64,000 bases of DNA from Bacteroidales bacterium (GTDB taxonomy: Bacteria > Bacteroidota > Bacteroidia > Bacteroidales > F082), in NCBI GenBank assembly GCA_013141455.1, contig JABFQW010000081.1, forward strand, positions 1 through 64,000, in the 5' to 3' direction. The notes under the pieces were generated by a model that was given only the letters and a program-made list of their open reading frames with translations, was not told where the DNA came from and searched no databases. This document shows positions 53,790 through 62,419 of the stretch, in pieces (within the stretch, counting starts at the first letter, position 1; each line of letters opens with the position of its first letter). A program made the translations under genes and the position numbers.

Positions 53790-54368
53790 TTAATAATTCT
53801 CTTCCCTCACCTGCATGAATGCCTTTGGATGCAGACAGGCCGGACATTTTTCGAGCGCTTTTTCCGATTCATACACATAACCGCAATTACGGCATTTCCA
53901 CCATACTTTGCCGTCTTTCATGAAAACTTTGTCTTCAGAAACACTTTGAAGTAATTTCAAATAACGGCGCTCATGCTCTGTTTCTACTTTGGCAATCATT
54001 TTAAAAGCGGTTGCAATCTCTTTAAAACCTTCTTCCAACGCTATTTCAGCAAAATTCGGGTACAATTCAGACCATTCCTCATGCTCGCCTTCTGCGGCGG
54101 CTTTCAGGTTCTCCATTGTTGTGCCAACTTTACCTGCCGGAAAAGTGGCGGTTATTTCGGCCATCCCTCCTTCCAGAAAACTAAAAAACCGTTTGGCGTG
54201 TTCTTTCTCCTGATCGGCTGTTTCCTGAAAAATGCCGGCGATCTGCTCAAAGCCTTCATTCTTCGCGGCTTTCATGAATAATTCATAACGGTTTCTTGCC
54301 TGTGATTCTCCGGCAAAAGCCTTAAGCAAATTCTGTTCGGTACGCGTACCTTGTAATGATTTTGTCAT
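53790..54368 (-). CDS. Rubrerythrin
   Basis: 192 residues. The diiron four-helix part carries two ExxH motifs (residues 26-54, with ESQARNRYELFMKAAKNEG and ETADQEKEHAKRFFSFLEG; and EIALEEGFKEIATAFKMIAK with ETEHERRYLKLLQ). The C-terminal rubredoxin domain has CRNCGYVYESEKALEKCPAC (two CxxC). It reduces hydrogen peroxide to water in anaerobes, with electrons from a rubredoxin-type donor. It lies 18 bp after the flavin reductase-rubredoxin gene, which may be that donor. Confidence 0.95.
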   Translation of the reverse strand: MTKSLQGTRTEQNLLKAFAGESQARNRYELFMKAAKNEGFEQIAGIFQETADQEKEHAKRFFSFLEGGMAEITATFPAGKVGTTMENLKAAAEGEHEEWSELYPNFAEIALEEGFKEIATAFKMIAKVETEHERRYLKLLQSVSEDKVFMKDGKVWWKCRNCGYVYESEKALEKCPACLHPKAFMQVREENY

Positions 54369-54386
54369 AATACTATGATTTATAGG

Positions 54387-55067
54387 TTATTGAATCTCTA
54401 CAAAAATAGATTTTGGTGAGCCGCAATCGGGACATTCCCAATCGTCGGGCAAATCGACAAATAGAATGTCATGCTCAGCATCGTCGTAAATATAATCGCA
54501 GGCAAGGCATTGGTATCTCTTTGGTTCATCCGTATCAGGTTCCTCAACCGACACTGTATACGCCTGATAGGTTGGCGCATTTCTCGGAGCAGCCGCTTTT
54601 TTTACTTCCCGGTAATAGGAATACGTCATCGGTTCCATCGAATTTTCAAGTACCTCCGAATGAATAAGCTGGCCAATAAACAGGATATGACTCCCAAGAT
54701 CAATACTTTGAACTACTTTGCATTCAAAACTGGCGATCGCATCATCCACTACAATGGGCAAACCCGATTCACCATATTTTAGTTGAATGCCTTCAAATTT
54801 CTTACTATCCCGGCCTGTTTTATAACCCAACCGTTTAAAAATATCGGATGAAGACTTTTCGTGCAGCACCGAAACCGAAAATGCCTGAGTCTGTTGAATT
54901 ATATCCAATGTAAAATTATCCTTGTGACAACAAGTTGCAATTTGCGGCGGATTGGAGGTCACCTGAAATACCGTATTCGAGATGTATGCGTTACCGGATT
55001 TGCGATCACCGGAACTCACAATATACATTCCGTAAGAAAGCTTAAACAAGGCTTCAAGATTTATCAT
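54387..55067 (-). CDS. Flavin reductase-rubredoxin fusion (high-molecular-weight rubredoxin type)
   Basis: 226 residues. First ~150 form a flavin-reductase-like split barrel binding FMN (YGMYIVSSGDRKSGNAYISN, AFSVSVLHEKSSSDIFKRLG, FECKVVQSIDLGSHILFIGQ). After a linker the last ~50 are a rubredoxin: YQCLACDYIYDDAEHDILFV, PDDWECPDCGSPK (two CxxC). The same fusion, Hrb, in Moorella and relatives feeds electrons from NAD(P)H to a rubrerythrin or an oxygen/nitric oxide-reducing flavoprotein. It is just upstream of rubrerythrin in one operon. Confidence 0.9.
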   Translation of the reverse strand: MINLEALFKLSYGMYIVSSGDRKSGNAYISNTVFQVTSNPPQIATCCHKDNFTLDIIQQTQAFSVSVLHEKSSSDIFKRLGYKTGRDSKKFEGIQLKYGESGLPIVVDDAIASFECKVVQSIDLGSHILFIGQLIHSEVLENSMEPMTYSYYREVKKAAAPRNAPTYQAYTVSVEEPDTDEPKRYQCLACDYIYDDAEHDILFVDLPDDWECPDCGSPKSIFVEIQ

Positions 55068-55167
55068 TTATTTTTCTGTTAATTGAATTTTTATTTTGTT
55101 AATGTGTTGATATTTTGCCATTTGATGCGTTTATACGTATCGTGATAAATGAAAAATATCAGCCTAC

Positions 55168-55175
55168 CAAAGTTA
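55168..55175 (-). promoter_or_regulatory. Candidate promoter of the rubrerythrin operon
   Basis: Minus-strand TAACTTTG; predicted start near 55161, with a leader of about 94 nt to the ATG at 55067. Confidence 0.4.
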
Positions 55176-55218
55176 CATAAATAAGAAAGGGAATTCAATG
55201 TATTTTTAGGACGAGTCA

Positions 55219-55280
55219 GGGTATAAGGAGGATAGGGGATATAAGGGGTATAGGGGTATAAGGGTATAAGGGTATAATAA
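55219..55280. repeat. Minisatellite, GGGTATAAG-type
   Basis: Imperfect tandem units of 8-10 bp (GGGTATAAG, GGGGATATAA, GGGGTATA, GGGTATAAG) between the rubrerythrin operon promoter and the DUF6261 terminator. Confidence 0.75.
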
Positions 55281-55284
55281 CCAC

Positions 55285-55312
55285 CACAAAAAAGAAAGCG
55301 GCTTTCGCCGCT
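55285..55312 (-). terminator. Rho-independent terminator of the DUF6261 gene
   Basis: On the minus strand AGCGGC-GAAA-GCCGCT is followed by TTCTTTTTTT, 77 bp after the DUF6261 stop. Confidence 0.8.
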
Positions 55313-55388
55313 CTCCTAACAACAACCAATTATCCATCGCACCGAGACCCTCCCACAAGAAAGTGCGATGCGACGGCTCAGCAATATT

Positions 55389-56111
55389 TCAGACCACGGG
55401 TGGTGGTGTTTTTCCTTTTGCCCGTCGGATGGCGAGGCTGTTTATTTCGCGATCCACGCGGTCGTTGAGTTCTTTTACAAAATTGATATAGGCGGCATCG
55501 CCATTTATTTCCATCAATGCATCGAGACGTTTGAGGATAGCATTGTAACCGAGATCTGTTTTAACGCGTTCTTCGCGCATCAATAAATCTGATTCCGACA
55601 AGGATTCGGAAGCGCGTACGCCTACCAAAGCCGAATAAGCATCGTTGGCAGCTTGCAATTCGGTAATCCAGGCGCTGATGCCAAGTGTTTGGATATCGGT
55701 AACATGATCGGTATTCAGTTTGTTAATCAAACCCAGAATTTGGGCAGTTTCGTCGTGGTTCTTACTGTTCGAAATGTTTCCGTAGCTGTCGAAGGTTATC
55801 AAAAGGCGGTCGCCCGCTTGTTTCATGACAGGGTTAAAATGGTTTGTAGCCGAAATAACGGAATCGCGAAATCCCCTGAAAATGTTATCGCGATTGACGT
55901 CGGCATTGATAAGGTTGTTGGCATCCAAGCTTTTGCTCCTTTTTTTGTTGGCCGTAAATTCGTTAGCCACCAGCAGAGCGAATGCATTAAAGAGCTCTTC
56001 GATACTCAGTGTGGAGGCATTGTACTTTTCGATGAGACTTTTTACATCTCTCATAAAAGTGTAGTGTTCGTCATTGTGTAAATGACCTAACCTGAAAAGA
56101 TTGATTTTCAT
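55389..56111 (-). CDS. DUF6261-like helical protein
   Basis: 240 residues, cytosolic, predicted all-helical. It opens MKINLFRLGHLHNDEHYTFM and ends with a Pro-rich tail (GKTPPPVV), with FRDSVISATNHFNPVMKQAG and TLGISAWITELQAANDAYSA in between; this matches the DUF6261 group that occurs in many copies in Bacteroidota genomes. Function unknown. A terminator follows. A 41-bp tandem repeat array starts 107 bp upstream of the ATG, like the 21-bp array before the helical gene at 22820. Confidence 0.75.
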   Translation of the reverse strand: MKINLFRLGHLHNDEHYTFMRDVKSLIEKYNASTLSIEELFNAFALLVANEFTANKKRSKSLDANNLINADVNRDNIFRGFRDSVISATNHFNPVMKQAGDRLLITFDSYGNISNSKNHDETAQILGLINKLNTDHVTDIQTLGISAWITELQAANDAYSALVGVRASESLSESDLLMREERVKTDLGYNAILKRLDALMEINGDAAYINFVKELNDRVDREINSLAIRRAKGKTPPPVV

Positions 56112-56217
56112 ACGCTTGTTGTTTAATGATTAATAATTGGATTTATAGATGTCTCCGGGTCTGAAAGCATTGGTTTACCCCATACCCGATTAACATGTAC
56201 ATTGGTTGCCGGCAAAA

Positions 56218-56423
56218 TGCTTCCGTCCCCGGACGATTTTCTTCCGGAACCTTCCCTACTGCTTCCGTCCCCGGACGATGACCATCAGGATGTTCCCAAC
56301 TGTCTCCGTCCCCGGACGATGACCTCCCTGACGTTCCCAACTGCTTCCGTCCTGGGGCGATGACCTCCCTGACGTTCCCAACTGCCTCCATCCCCGGAGG
56401 ATGACCTTTTGGAAGCTTCCCGG
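56218..56423. repeat. 41-bp tandem repeat, five units
   Basis: Units start at 56218, 56260, 56301, 56342 and 56383 (steps 42, 41, 41, 41), typified by TGCTTCCGTCCCCGGACGAT then GACCTCCCTGACGTTCCCAA; the last is partial and divergent. GC-rich against AT-rich surroundings. Since 41 is not a multiple of three it cannot encode a steady peptide repeat; the open frame 56143-56391 through it is therefore spurious. The rest of 56112-56628 shows no gene. Confidence 0.85.
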
Positions 56424-56628
56424 GCGTTTTCGACCCGGGACGTCGGTATATTTTACCTTTATTGATTTGGTGAGGTTAAGAAATCAAAGAACGATTGAGT
56501 GATTAACAGTTGCGATATGAAAAGCTGGGTATTTCAGAGCTAATTACTCTCAACCCACACGAAGTTTAATGCGAGATAAACTGTTTAATAGTAGTATTTT
56601 CTGTCCAATTTTTATCTACTAAGTTATA

Positions 56629-59600
56629 TTATGTACTTAGTTTATTATACTTGTTTAATATGTTCATAAAATCCTTATCCTTTAAAAAATTCTTCCAATC
56701 ATCATCGTTCTCCACAAAGTGGACTGATATTTCTTTTTTCATTAAACTTAAATCTAAATAAAATAAGGCCTCCTTGTTGTTTTCTTTTAAAGCATGCCAA
56801 CAAGCCAAATTATAGCACTTACCACCCAATTCAAAAGCCTTTTGGTATTTTTCAAATGATTGATAGTTTAATTCTAACGCTTCTTTCCCTTCTTTGGTAT
56901 TTGCCAGATTTCCTAAATCAACTCCCCAGTTGTAATAGGCTTCGTGGTAGTCTGGTTTTATTTCAATAGCTTTTTGGTATTTTTCAAATGATTGATAGTA
57001 CAATTCTAACGCTTCTTTCCCTTCTTTGGTATTTGCCAGATTTCCTAAATCAATTCCCCAGTTGTAATAGGCTTCGTGGTAGTCTGGTTTTATTTCAATA
57101 GCTTTTTGGTATTTCTCAAATGATTTATAGTACAATGCTACCGCTTCTTTCCCTTCTTTGGACTTTGCCAAATTTCTTAAAGAAATTCCCCAGTAGTAAT
57201 AGGCTTCGTGGTAGTCTGGTTTTATTTCAATAGCCTTTTGGTATTTTTCAAATGATTGATTGTACAATGCTACTGCTTCTTTCCCAACTTTGGTTTTTGC
57301 CAAATTTCCTAATGAATTACCCCAGTAGTAATAGGCTTCGTGGTAATCCGGTTTTATTTCAATAGCCTTTTGATATTTCTCAAAAGATTGATGGTACAAT
57401 GCTACCGCTTCTTTCCCTTCTTTGGTCTTTGCCAAATTACCTAAATCAGCACCCCAGTTGGTATAGACTTCGTGGTAGTCAGGTTTTATTTCAATTGCCT
57501 TTTGGTATTTCTCAAATGATTGATGGTACAATGCTACCGCTTCTTTCCCTTCTTTGGTCTTTGCCAAATTTCCCAAATAATTACCCCAGTTATTATAAGC
57601 TTCATGGTAGTCTGGTTTTATTTCAATAGCCTTTTGGTATTTCTCAAATGATTGATGGTACAATGCTACCGATTCTTCCCTTTCCTTTGTCATTGCCAAA
57701 ATTCCCAAATAATTACCCCAGTTGTTATAGGCTTCGTGGTAGTCTGGTTTTATTTCAATAGCCTTTTGGTATTTCTCAAATGATTGTTGGTACAATGCTA
57801 CCGATTCTTTCCCTTCTTTGGTCCCTGCCAAATCTCCTAAATCAGCACCCCAGTTGTTATAGGCTTCGTGGTAGTCTGGTTTTATTTCAATAGCCTTAAG
57901 GTATTTCTCAAATGATTGATTGTACAATTCTTCCGATTCTTTCCCTTCTTTGGTCTCTGCCAAATCTCCTAAATCAGTACCCCAATTGAAGTAGGCTTCA
58001 TGGTAGTCTGGTTTTATTTCAATAGCCTTTTGGTATTTCTCAAATGATTGATTGTACAATTCTTCCGATTCTTTCCTTTCTTTGGTCTTTGCCAAATCTC
58101 CTAAATCAGTACCCCAGTTGAAGTAGGCTTCGTGGTAGTCTGGTTTTATTTCAATAGCCTTTTGGTATTTCTCAAATGATTGATTGTACAATTCTTCCGC
58201 TTCTTTCCTTTCTTTGGTCTTTGCCAGATCTCCTAAATCATAACCCCAGTTGTTATAGACTTCGTGGTTGTCTGGTTTTATTCCAATAGCCTTTTGGTAT
58301 TTCTCAAATGATTGATGGTACAATGCTACCGCTTCTTTCCCTTCTTTGGTCTTTGCCAGATTTCCTAAATAAATACCCCAGTTGTTATAGGCTTCTTGGT
58401 AGTCTGGTTTTATTTCAATTGTTTTTTGGTATTTCTCAAATGATTGATGATACAATACTTCCGCTTCTTTCCCTTCTTTAGTCTTTGCCAAAATTCCTAA
58501 AGCATTACCCCAGTTGTTATAAGCTTCATGTATGTCTGGTTTAATTTCAATAGCCTTTTGGAATTTCTCAATTGATTGATGGCACAATTCTTCCGCTTCT
58601 CCCCCTTCTTTGGTTTCTGCCAATTTTCCAAAATAAATACCCCAATTTGAATATAAGCCTGATAGTAGCCCCTGAAGATTATCATCAGGTATTCCCTTTG
58701 CCCTTATTTCGATATCCGAAATAACTTTTTCCTGATATTTCTCAGCGATTATCAAATTGATTATTTCTTTTTTCAAAAAGTCAATCTCTGTATTCCCTTT
58801 TAAATCTTTTGTTGATTCTACTATTCCATGTTCATGTTGCTCAATTGCTTCATCTACTTGTCTCTTAGATATTTCCAAACGCTCCTTTACGCCCTTAAAA
58901 TACTCTTTTTCATCAATATCAACAATCTCGTTCAGCATTTCCTTCAAGGCTGTGAACGGCTTATCTACAATACTGGGTTGCCCCAATCCCAACTCACTAT
59001 TAAGTTTTAACATGAAGGAATCAGAATCATATCCTGTTATAAGAAAAGCATTAGTATTTGGTGCCGAGAGAAATTTTTGGACATTATCATTTGGGCTGTG
59101 GTCATTATATGTTACCCAATAAAGTCCATTATCAAATCTGCCAAGACTCTTTATATGCTCAAAGACAGGATCCTCACCACTATATCCAATAAAGACCCAT
59201 GGTCGACTATTCTTTATAGAATCGAAAATTCTTGGAAGGATAGTTTTAACTTTATCCAATTCTTCTGTTGTATTAAGCAACCATAGTCCATGATTTTGCC
59301 CATGCAGATAAACCACAGATTTCTCTTTGAATGTTGTTGTGGTTAAATCCTTTAGAATAGCCATATCATAAGTGGCAGGAAATATGTTGTAGAATGCAAG
59401 TGCTCTCAAAATCAAATTATCAAAATTCACAGTTAAAACATAGTCAACAAAACCTTCCTTCAATAATTGAGCTAAGTATATGTGAGTAACATTAATTTTC
59501 GCTTCATTGATATATCTTTTTAATAATTCATCTCTTTGAGAAGGTAATAAACAATCCATCAATTTTGCATATGTTCTTGCTTCATTTGGTAATTCTTGAA

Positions 59601-59772
59601 TAAAAGGGCTTTGTGAATAATCCCTTATGATATGTTGAATAATTTCACCAGCTAAAGGGATATTACCTGAACGTGAAGCACCTGCCCCCAAAAAAAATAT
59701 AGGTTGTGGCTGGTTTTTTTCTTTTGCTTCTTTAAGCAAATATGCTAAATGCTCTATTTTTATTTCTTTCAT
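56629..59772 (-). CDS. SIR2-family NAD-binding protein with long TPR array
   Basis: 1047 residues. The N-terminal ~270 form a SIR2-like domain: PIFFLGAGASRSGNIP (GAGAS 29-33), VLTVNFDNLILRAL (T-N-D, 114-120), VVYLHGQNHGLW (catalytic His 157) and FIGYSGEDPVFEH (196-204). Residues ~270-400 are a charged linker with degenerate TPR. Residues about 403-974 are thirteen nearly identical 44-residue TPR units (KYQKAIEIKPDYHEAYNNWG, then LGNLAKTKEGKEAVALYHQS). A helical cap ends the protein. SIR2 proteins of this kind deplete NAD in several phage-defence systems, with C-terminal repeats acting as sensor. No partner gene is obvious. Confidence 0.9.
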   Translation of the reverse strand: MKEIKIEHLAYLLKEAKEKNQPQPIFFLGAGASRSGNIPLAGEIIQHIIRDYSQSPFIQELPNEARTYAKLMDCLLPSQRDELLKRYINEAKINVTHIYLAQLLKEGFVDYVLTVNFDNLILRALAFYNIFPATYDMAILKDLTTTTFKEKSVVYLHGQNHGLWLLNTTEELDKVKTILPRIFDSIKNSRPWVFIGYSGEDPVFEHIKSLGRFDNGLYWVTYNDHSPNDNVQKFLSAPNTNAFLITGYDSDSFMLKLNSELGLGQPSIVDKPFTALKEMLNEIVDIDEKEYFKGVKERLEISKRQVDEAIEQHEHGIVESTKDLKGNTEIDFLKKEIINLIIAEKYQEKVISDIEIRAKGIPDDNLQGLLSGLYSNWGIYFGKLAETKEGGEAEELCHQSIEKFQKAIEIKPDIHEAYNNWGNALGILAKTKEGKEAEVLYHQSFEKYQKTIEIKPDYQEAYNNWGIYLGNLAKTKEGKEAVALYHQSFEKYQKAIGIKPDNHEVYNNWGYDLGDLAKTKERKEAEELYNQSFEKYQKAIEIKPDYHEAYFNWGTDLGDLAKTKERKESEELYNQSFEKYQKAIEIKPDYHEAYFNWGTDLGDLAETKEGKESEELYNQSFEKYLKAIEIKPDYHEAYNNWGADLGDLAGTKEGKESVALYQQSFEKYQKAIEIKPDYHEAYNNWGNYLGILAMTKEREESVALYHQSFEKYQKAIEIKPDYHEAYNNWGNYLGNLAKTKEGKEAVALYHQSFEKYQKAIEIKPDYHEVYTNWGADLGNLAKTKEGKEAVALYHQSFEKYQKAIEIKPDYHEAYYYWGNSLGNLAKTKVGKEAVALYNQSFEKYQKAIEIKPDYHEAYYYWGISLRNLAKSKEGKEAVALYYKSFEKYQKAIEIKPDYHEAYYNWGIDLGNLANTKEGKEALELYYQSFEKYQKAIEIKPDYHEAYYNWGVDLGNLANTKEGKEALELNYQSFEKYQKAFELGGKCYNLACWHALKENNKEALFYLDLSLMKKEISVHFVENDDDWKNFLKDKDFMNILNKYNKLST
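56851..58566 (-). repeat. 132-bp coding tandem repeats in the SIR2-TPR gene
   Basis: Thirteen units of 132 bp, each one 44-residue TPR, with high identity at DNA level as well as protein level. They would allow copy-number change by slippage or recombination and can collapse in assembly. Confidence 0.9.
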
Positions 59773-59840
59773 TATTCCAATTGCTTATTGTCTTTTTTAG
59801 AATGAGGCATAAAATTTAGCCAATCACCTTTCTATCGTTC

Positions 59841-60167
59841 ATTTCGTGTTTAACTATCACTCCCCTTGCCATTGCAATATAATAGAAAACTGAACAAAAA
59901 TTGCAGGGATTGTCTGGTTTTAAGATGGTTCATATTAATCATCTGGTTTATTGGTGTTGGGTGTGTATGAAACAGATAACGAAGATAAAAGTAAATATTT
60001 GAAAATAAAAACATTAATGAAGAATTATTTTGAAATAAAGGATAAAAAAGAAACGTAATGAAGAGAAAAAAGTGAACAGTTACGCTGCTTAGCGTGACCT
60101 TAGTAGATTCGATATGAATTACTCTTGTAAATAAAGGATTGGTGTTTGAAGTTTGGTAGCGATTTTA
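59841..60167 (+). repeat. Intergenic direct repeat, copy 1
   Basis: 327 bp in the 59773-60190 gap, between the DUF1016 gene's stop and the SIR2-TPR gene's start. Nearly identical to 62420-62746. Shared text includes TGAACAAAAATTGCAGG, AAAAGTAAATATTTGAAAAT, ACTCTTGTAAATAAAGGATT. It contains a hairpin ACGCT-GCTT-AGCGT (60082-60095). Confidence 0.9.
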
Positions 60168-60190
60168 TCACATTGTTGTTTTGTTTTAGT

Positions 60191-61189
60191 TTATTGATTT
60201 TCTATTAGTTGCTTAAGTTCCTCCTTACTCGGCAACACAGTCTGATATTTACTGGCAAATATCTGTTCGTTATTCTCAGGCAAAGTATATTTTACCACTG
60301 CTTCGCTTTTGTTTTGGCAAAGGATCAATCCGATTGTCGGATTTTCTTCACTTAGTTTTATTTCGCGATCGAAATAATTCACATACATCTGCATTTGCCC
60401 AATATCCTGATGTTTCAATTCTCCAATTTTCAGATCTATCAACATGAAGCATTTTAAAATCCGATTATAGAACACAAGATCAATTCTGAAATGTTTATCA
60501 TCAAATGTTATTCTTTTTTGCCTGGCTACGAATGTAAACCCTGTACCGAGTTCAAGTAGAAAATGTTCTAATTTGTCAATCAATTTCTGCTCCAGTTCAT
60601 TTTCTGAATAGTAGGTTTTCTCTGGTAATCCAATAAATTCCAAAACATAAGGATCTTTTATGGCATCCTTCGGTTTTTCAAGAATTAAACCTTTTTCTGA
60701 CAATTCCCTAACTTTTTCTTGATTTCGGCTCAGCACAAGTCGGGTGTATAGTGCGCTGTCATATTGGCGTTGTAATTCCCTGACGCTCCAATTGTTTTTA
60801 TATGCTTCTATTTCATAAAACCGTCGTTCTTTGTCATCATCTATTCTCATTAGTTTTAGATAATGCGACCAACTAAGATTAAATTCGTCAGACAGTGTCT
60901 GACCTTTTGAGTAAATGAGATAGAAGCTTCTCATTTGCTTAATGTTAGTTGAGGAAAAGCCTTGACCAAATTCTTTCATCAAACTCTTCGAAAGCTCATC
61001 AACAAGTTGTTGCCCATACCCAGCCCGCTCTTTTCCAAATTGCTCTTCCTCAACTATCATCCTTCCAATTTCAGAATAGGTCAAAACCATTGTTTTGTTA
61101 ACAGTACGAACCACTGAGCTTCTGGCTTGCCTGAGCAATTCACTGACTTTATTGTAAAGATTTCCTGGCATTTGTTCTATTTGAGCCAT
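60191..61189 (-). CDS. DUF1016 PD-(D/E)XK nuclease-like protein (YhcG type)
   Basis: About 332 residues from the ATG at 61189. The N-terminal DUF1016 half reads SSVVRTVNKTMVLTYSEIGR, YGQQLVDELSKSLMKEFGQG, FSSTNIKQMRSFYLIYSKGQ, WSHYLKLMRIDDDKERRFYE. The C-terminal half carries the nuclease-fold core HFRIDLVFYNRILKCFMLID with LKIGELKH, where D...D-x-K marks the catalytic site. Such proteins often accompany restriction-modification or mobile regions. The TTG at 61213 lies inside a -7 element and is rejected as start. It is 23 bp from repeat copy 1. Confidence 0.9.
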   Translation of the reverse strand: MAQIEQMPGNLYNKVSELLRQARSSVVRTVNKTMVLTYSEIGRMIVEEEQFGKERAGYGQQLVDELSKSLMKEFGQGFSSTNIKQMRSFYLIYSKGQTLSDEFNLSWSHYLKLMRIDDDKERRFYEIEAYKNNWSVRELQRQYDSALYTRLVLSRNQEKVRELSEKGLILEKPKDAIKDPYVLEFIGLPEKTYYSENELEQKLIDKLEHFLLELGTGFTFVARQKRITFDDKHFRIDLVFYNRILKCFMLIDLKIGELKHQDIGQMQMYVNYFDREIKLSEENPTIGLILCQNKSEAVVKYTLPENNEQIFASKYQTVLPSKEELKQLIENQ

Positions 61190-61210
61190 ATAAATTGATT
61201 CTTTAATACT

Positions 61211-61218
61211 CAAATTTA
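61211..61218 (-). promoter_or_regulatory. -7 element that fixes the DUF1016 start
   Basis: Minus-strand TAAATTTG, with predicted start near 61204 and ATG at 61189. Confidence 0.5.
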
Positions 61219-61300
61219 CATTTTATATTTTGGGAAAGGTTCAGCTAAATTGGTCTTTTCAATAAACGCTACGTTTGACTATACCCCAATATGGTAATTA

Positions 61301-61470
61301 TTTCATGTTTAACTATCTCTTCCATTATCATTTCAATATAAAAGAATGCTGAACAAAAATTGCAGGCTGTGTTTAGTTTTACGATAGTTCTTGATACGAA
61401 TCCGGTGTTTTGGTGTTTGGTGTGAATGAATCAGGTAACGAAGTTAAAAGTAAATAGTTGAAATAAATAC
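61301..61470 (+). repeat. Intergenic direct repeat, copy 2 (shorter, divergent)
   Basis: About 170 bp matching the first half of copies 1 and 3 (TTTCATGTTTAACTATC, GAACAAAAATTGCAGG, GGTAACGAAGTTAAAAGTAA) in the same orientation, then no longer alignable. It is in the 61190-61712 gap, which has no gene. Confidence 0.8.
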
Positions 61471-61712
61471 ACTTATGAGGACTTTTTTTTAGAATTATAA
61501 AACGATTCAAATATTGGAGCGATGAGCTCAACAGACTAAGTAATAATTGGCGTGTGTTTGGTGCCGGAAAAGCAAAAACTGCAAACCTATTTCAGGCAAG
61601 ACATAACAATTGTGAGCTACTTTCATATCAACCAGAACAAATGATTGTGCGGGCAGTGAAGCTTCAATTATTTTTCCAATCCTTCCATTTGTTAAAACCT
61701 TTTTATGGCTCT

Positions 61713-62261
61713 CTATTTATTGTTTATCGGTCGTAATTTCAAATAGTCTTCTATTCTAACATTCTCTGGTAAAGCTTTCTGTAGTGCTTCTGTTGGTTTG
61801 AACCAAACAACGATAGTATCATTTCTGCTTCGCAGTTTCGTTTCACTCATGCAGATTGCTACCGGGAAAAGTTTCAGGTCTTTTGCCAAAGTCTCGTTAT
61901 CTAAACTTTGCTTTCCTTTCGTGTTACCAATGAACAGAGGATAAAAATCATTTTTCGTTGTTTCTAAGTTCAATAATAACTTTTCATGCTTATTGTCAGC
62001 CTGGATTATATCTGACTCGTTGTAATGATTTGAAGTTAAATAGGAGTCACTGCAACAATAAAAACTTAAACAAGAGTTCGGCAGATTATCTTGTTTCCAA
62101 TCAGGGTTGAAGTTCTTGTAAAACACGCCATTCTCATTAAGCACAATACCTAACGGTTTCAACTGATTAGCATTCAAAAACAAAAATTCAGGTTTTGTTG
62201 GGTTTGTCCAACTACAAATTACTACGGTTGCAATCAATGCTAAGAAAAGTTTTGTTTTCAT
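61713..62261 (-). CDS. Small exported protein of unknown function
   Basis: 182 residues with a signal peptide (MKTKLFLALIATVVICSWTN). The mature part has a Cys cluster (SCLSFYCCSDSY) and no recognised domain. It stands alone between repeat copies 2 and 3, on the same strand as its neighbours. Confidence 0.6.
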   Translation of the reverse strand: MKTKLFLALIATVVICSWTNPTKPEFLFLNANQLKPLGIVLNENGVFYKNFNPDWKQDNLPNSCLSFYCCSDSYLTSNHYNESDIIQADNKHEKLLLNLETTKNDFYPLFIGNTKGKQSLDNETLAKDLKLFPVAICMSETKLRSRNDTIVVWFKPTEALQKALPENVRIEDYLKLRPINNK

Positions 62262-62419
62262 GATGTCAAATTTTAATTGTTAATATTGGGTTTTTCAATA
62301 ATGAGCCATAACGAAACGGGCTTGCTTGTCCTGCGGCATCCCTACAATGTCTAAAAGGGAAACTGTTTCTGTCAACAACTTTCCTGGTAACAAATAGCTA
62401 TTTGTCATTATGCTGTTTA

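Noticed and set aside
56143-56391. 82-residue open frame across the 41-bp repeats
   Set aside because: The unit is not a multiple of three, so peptide repeats shift frame from unit to unit; it is repeat DNA.
56218-56423. CRISPR array
   Set aside because: The units are contiguous with no spacers between them and no cas genes are near.
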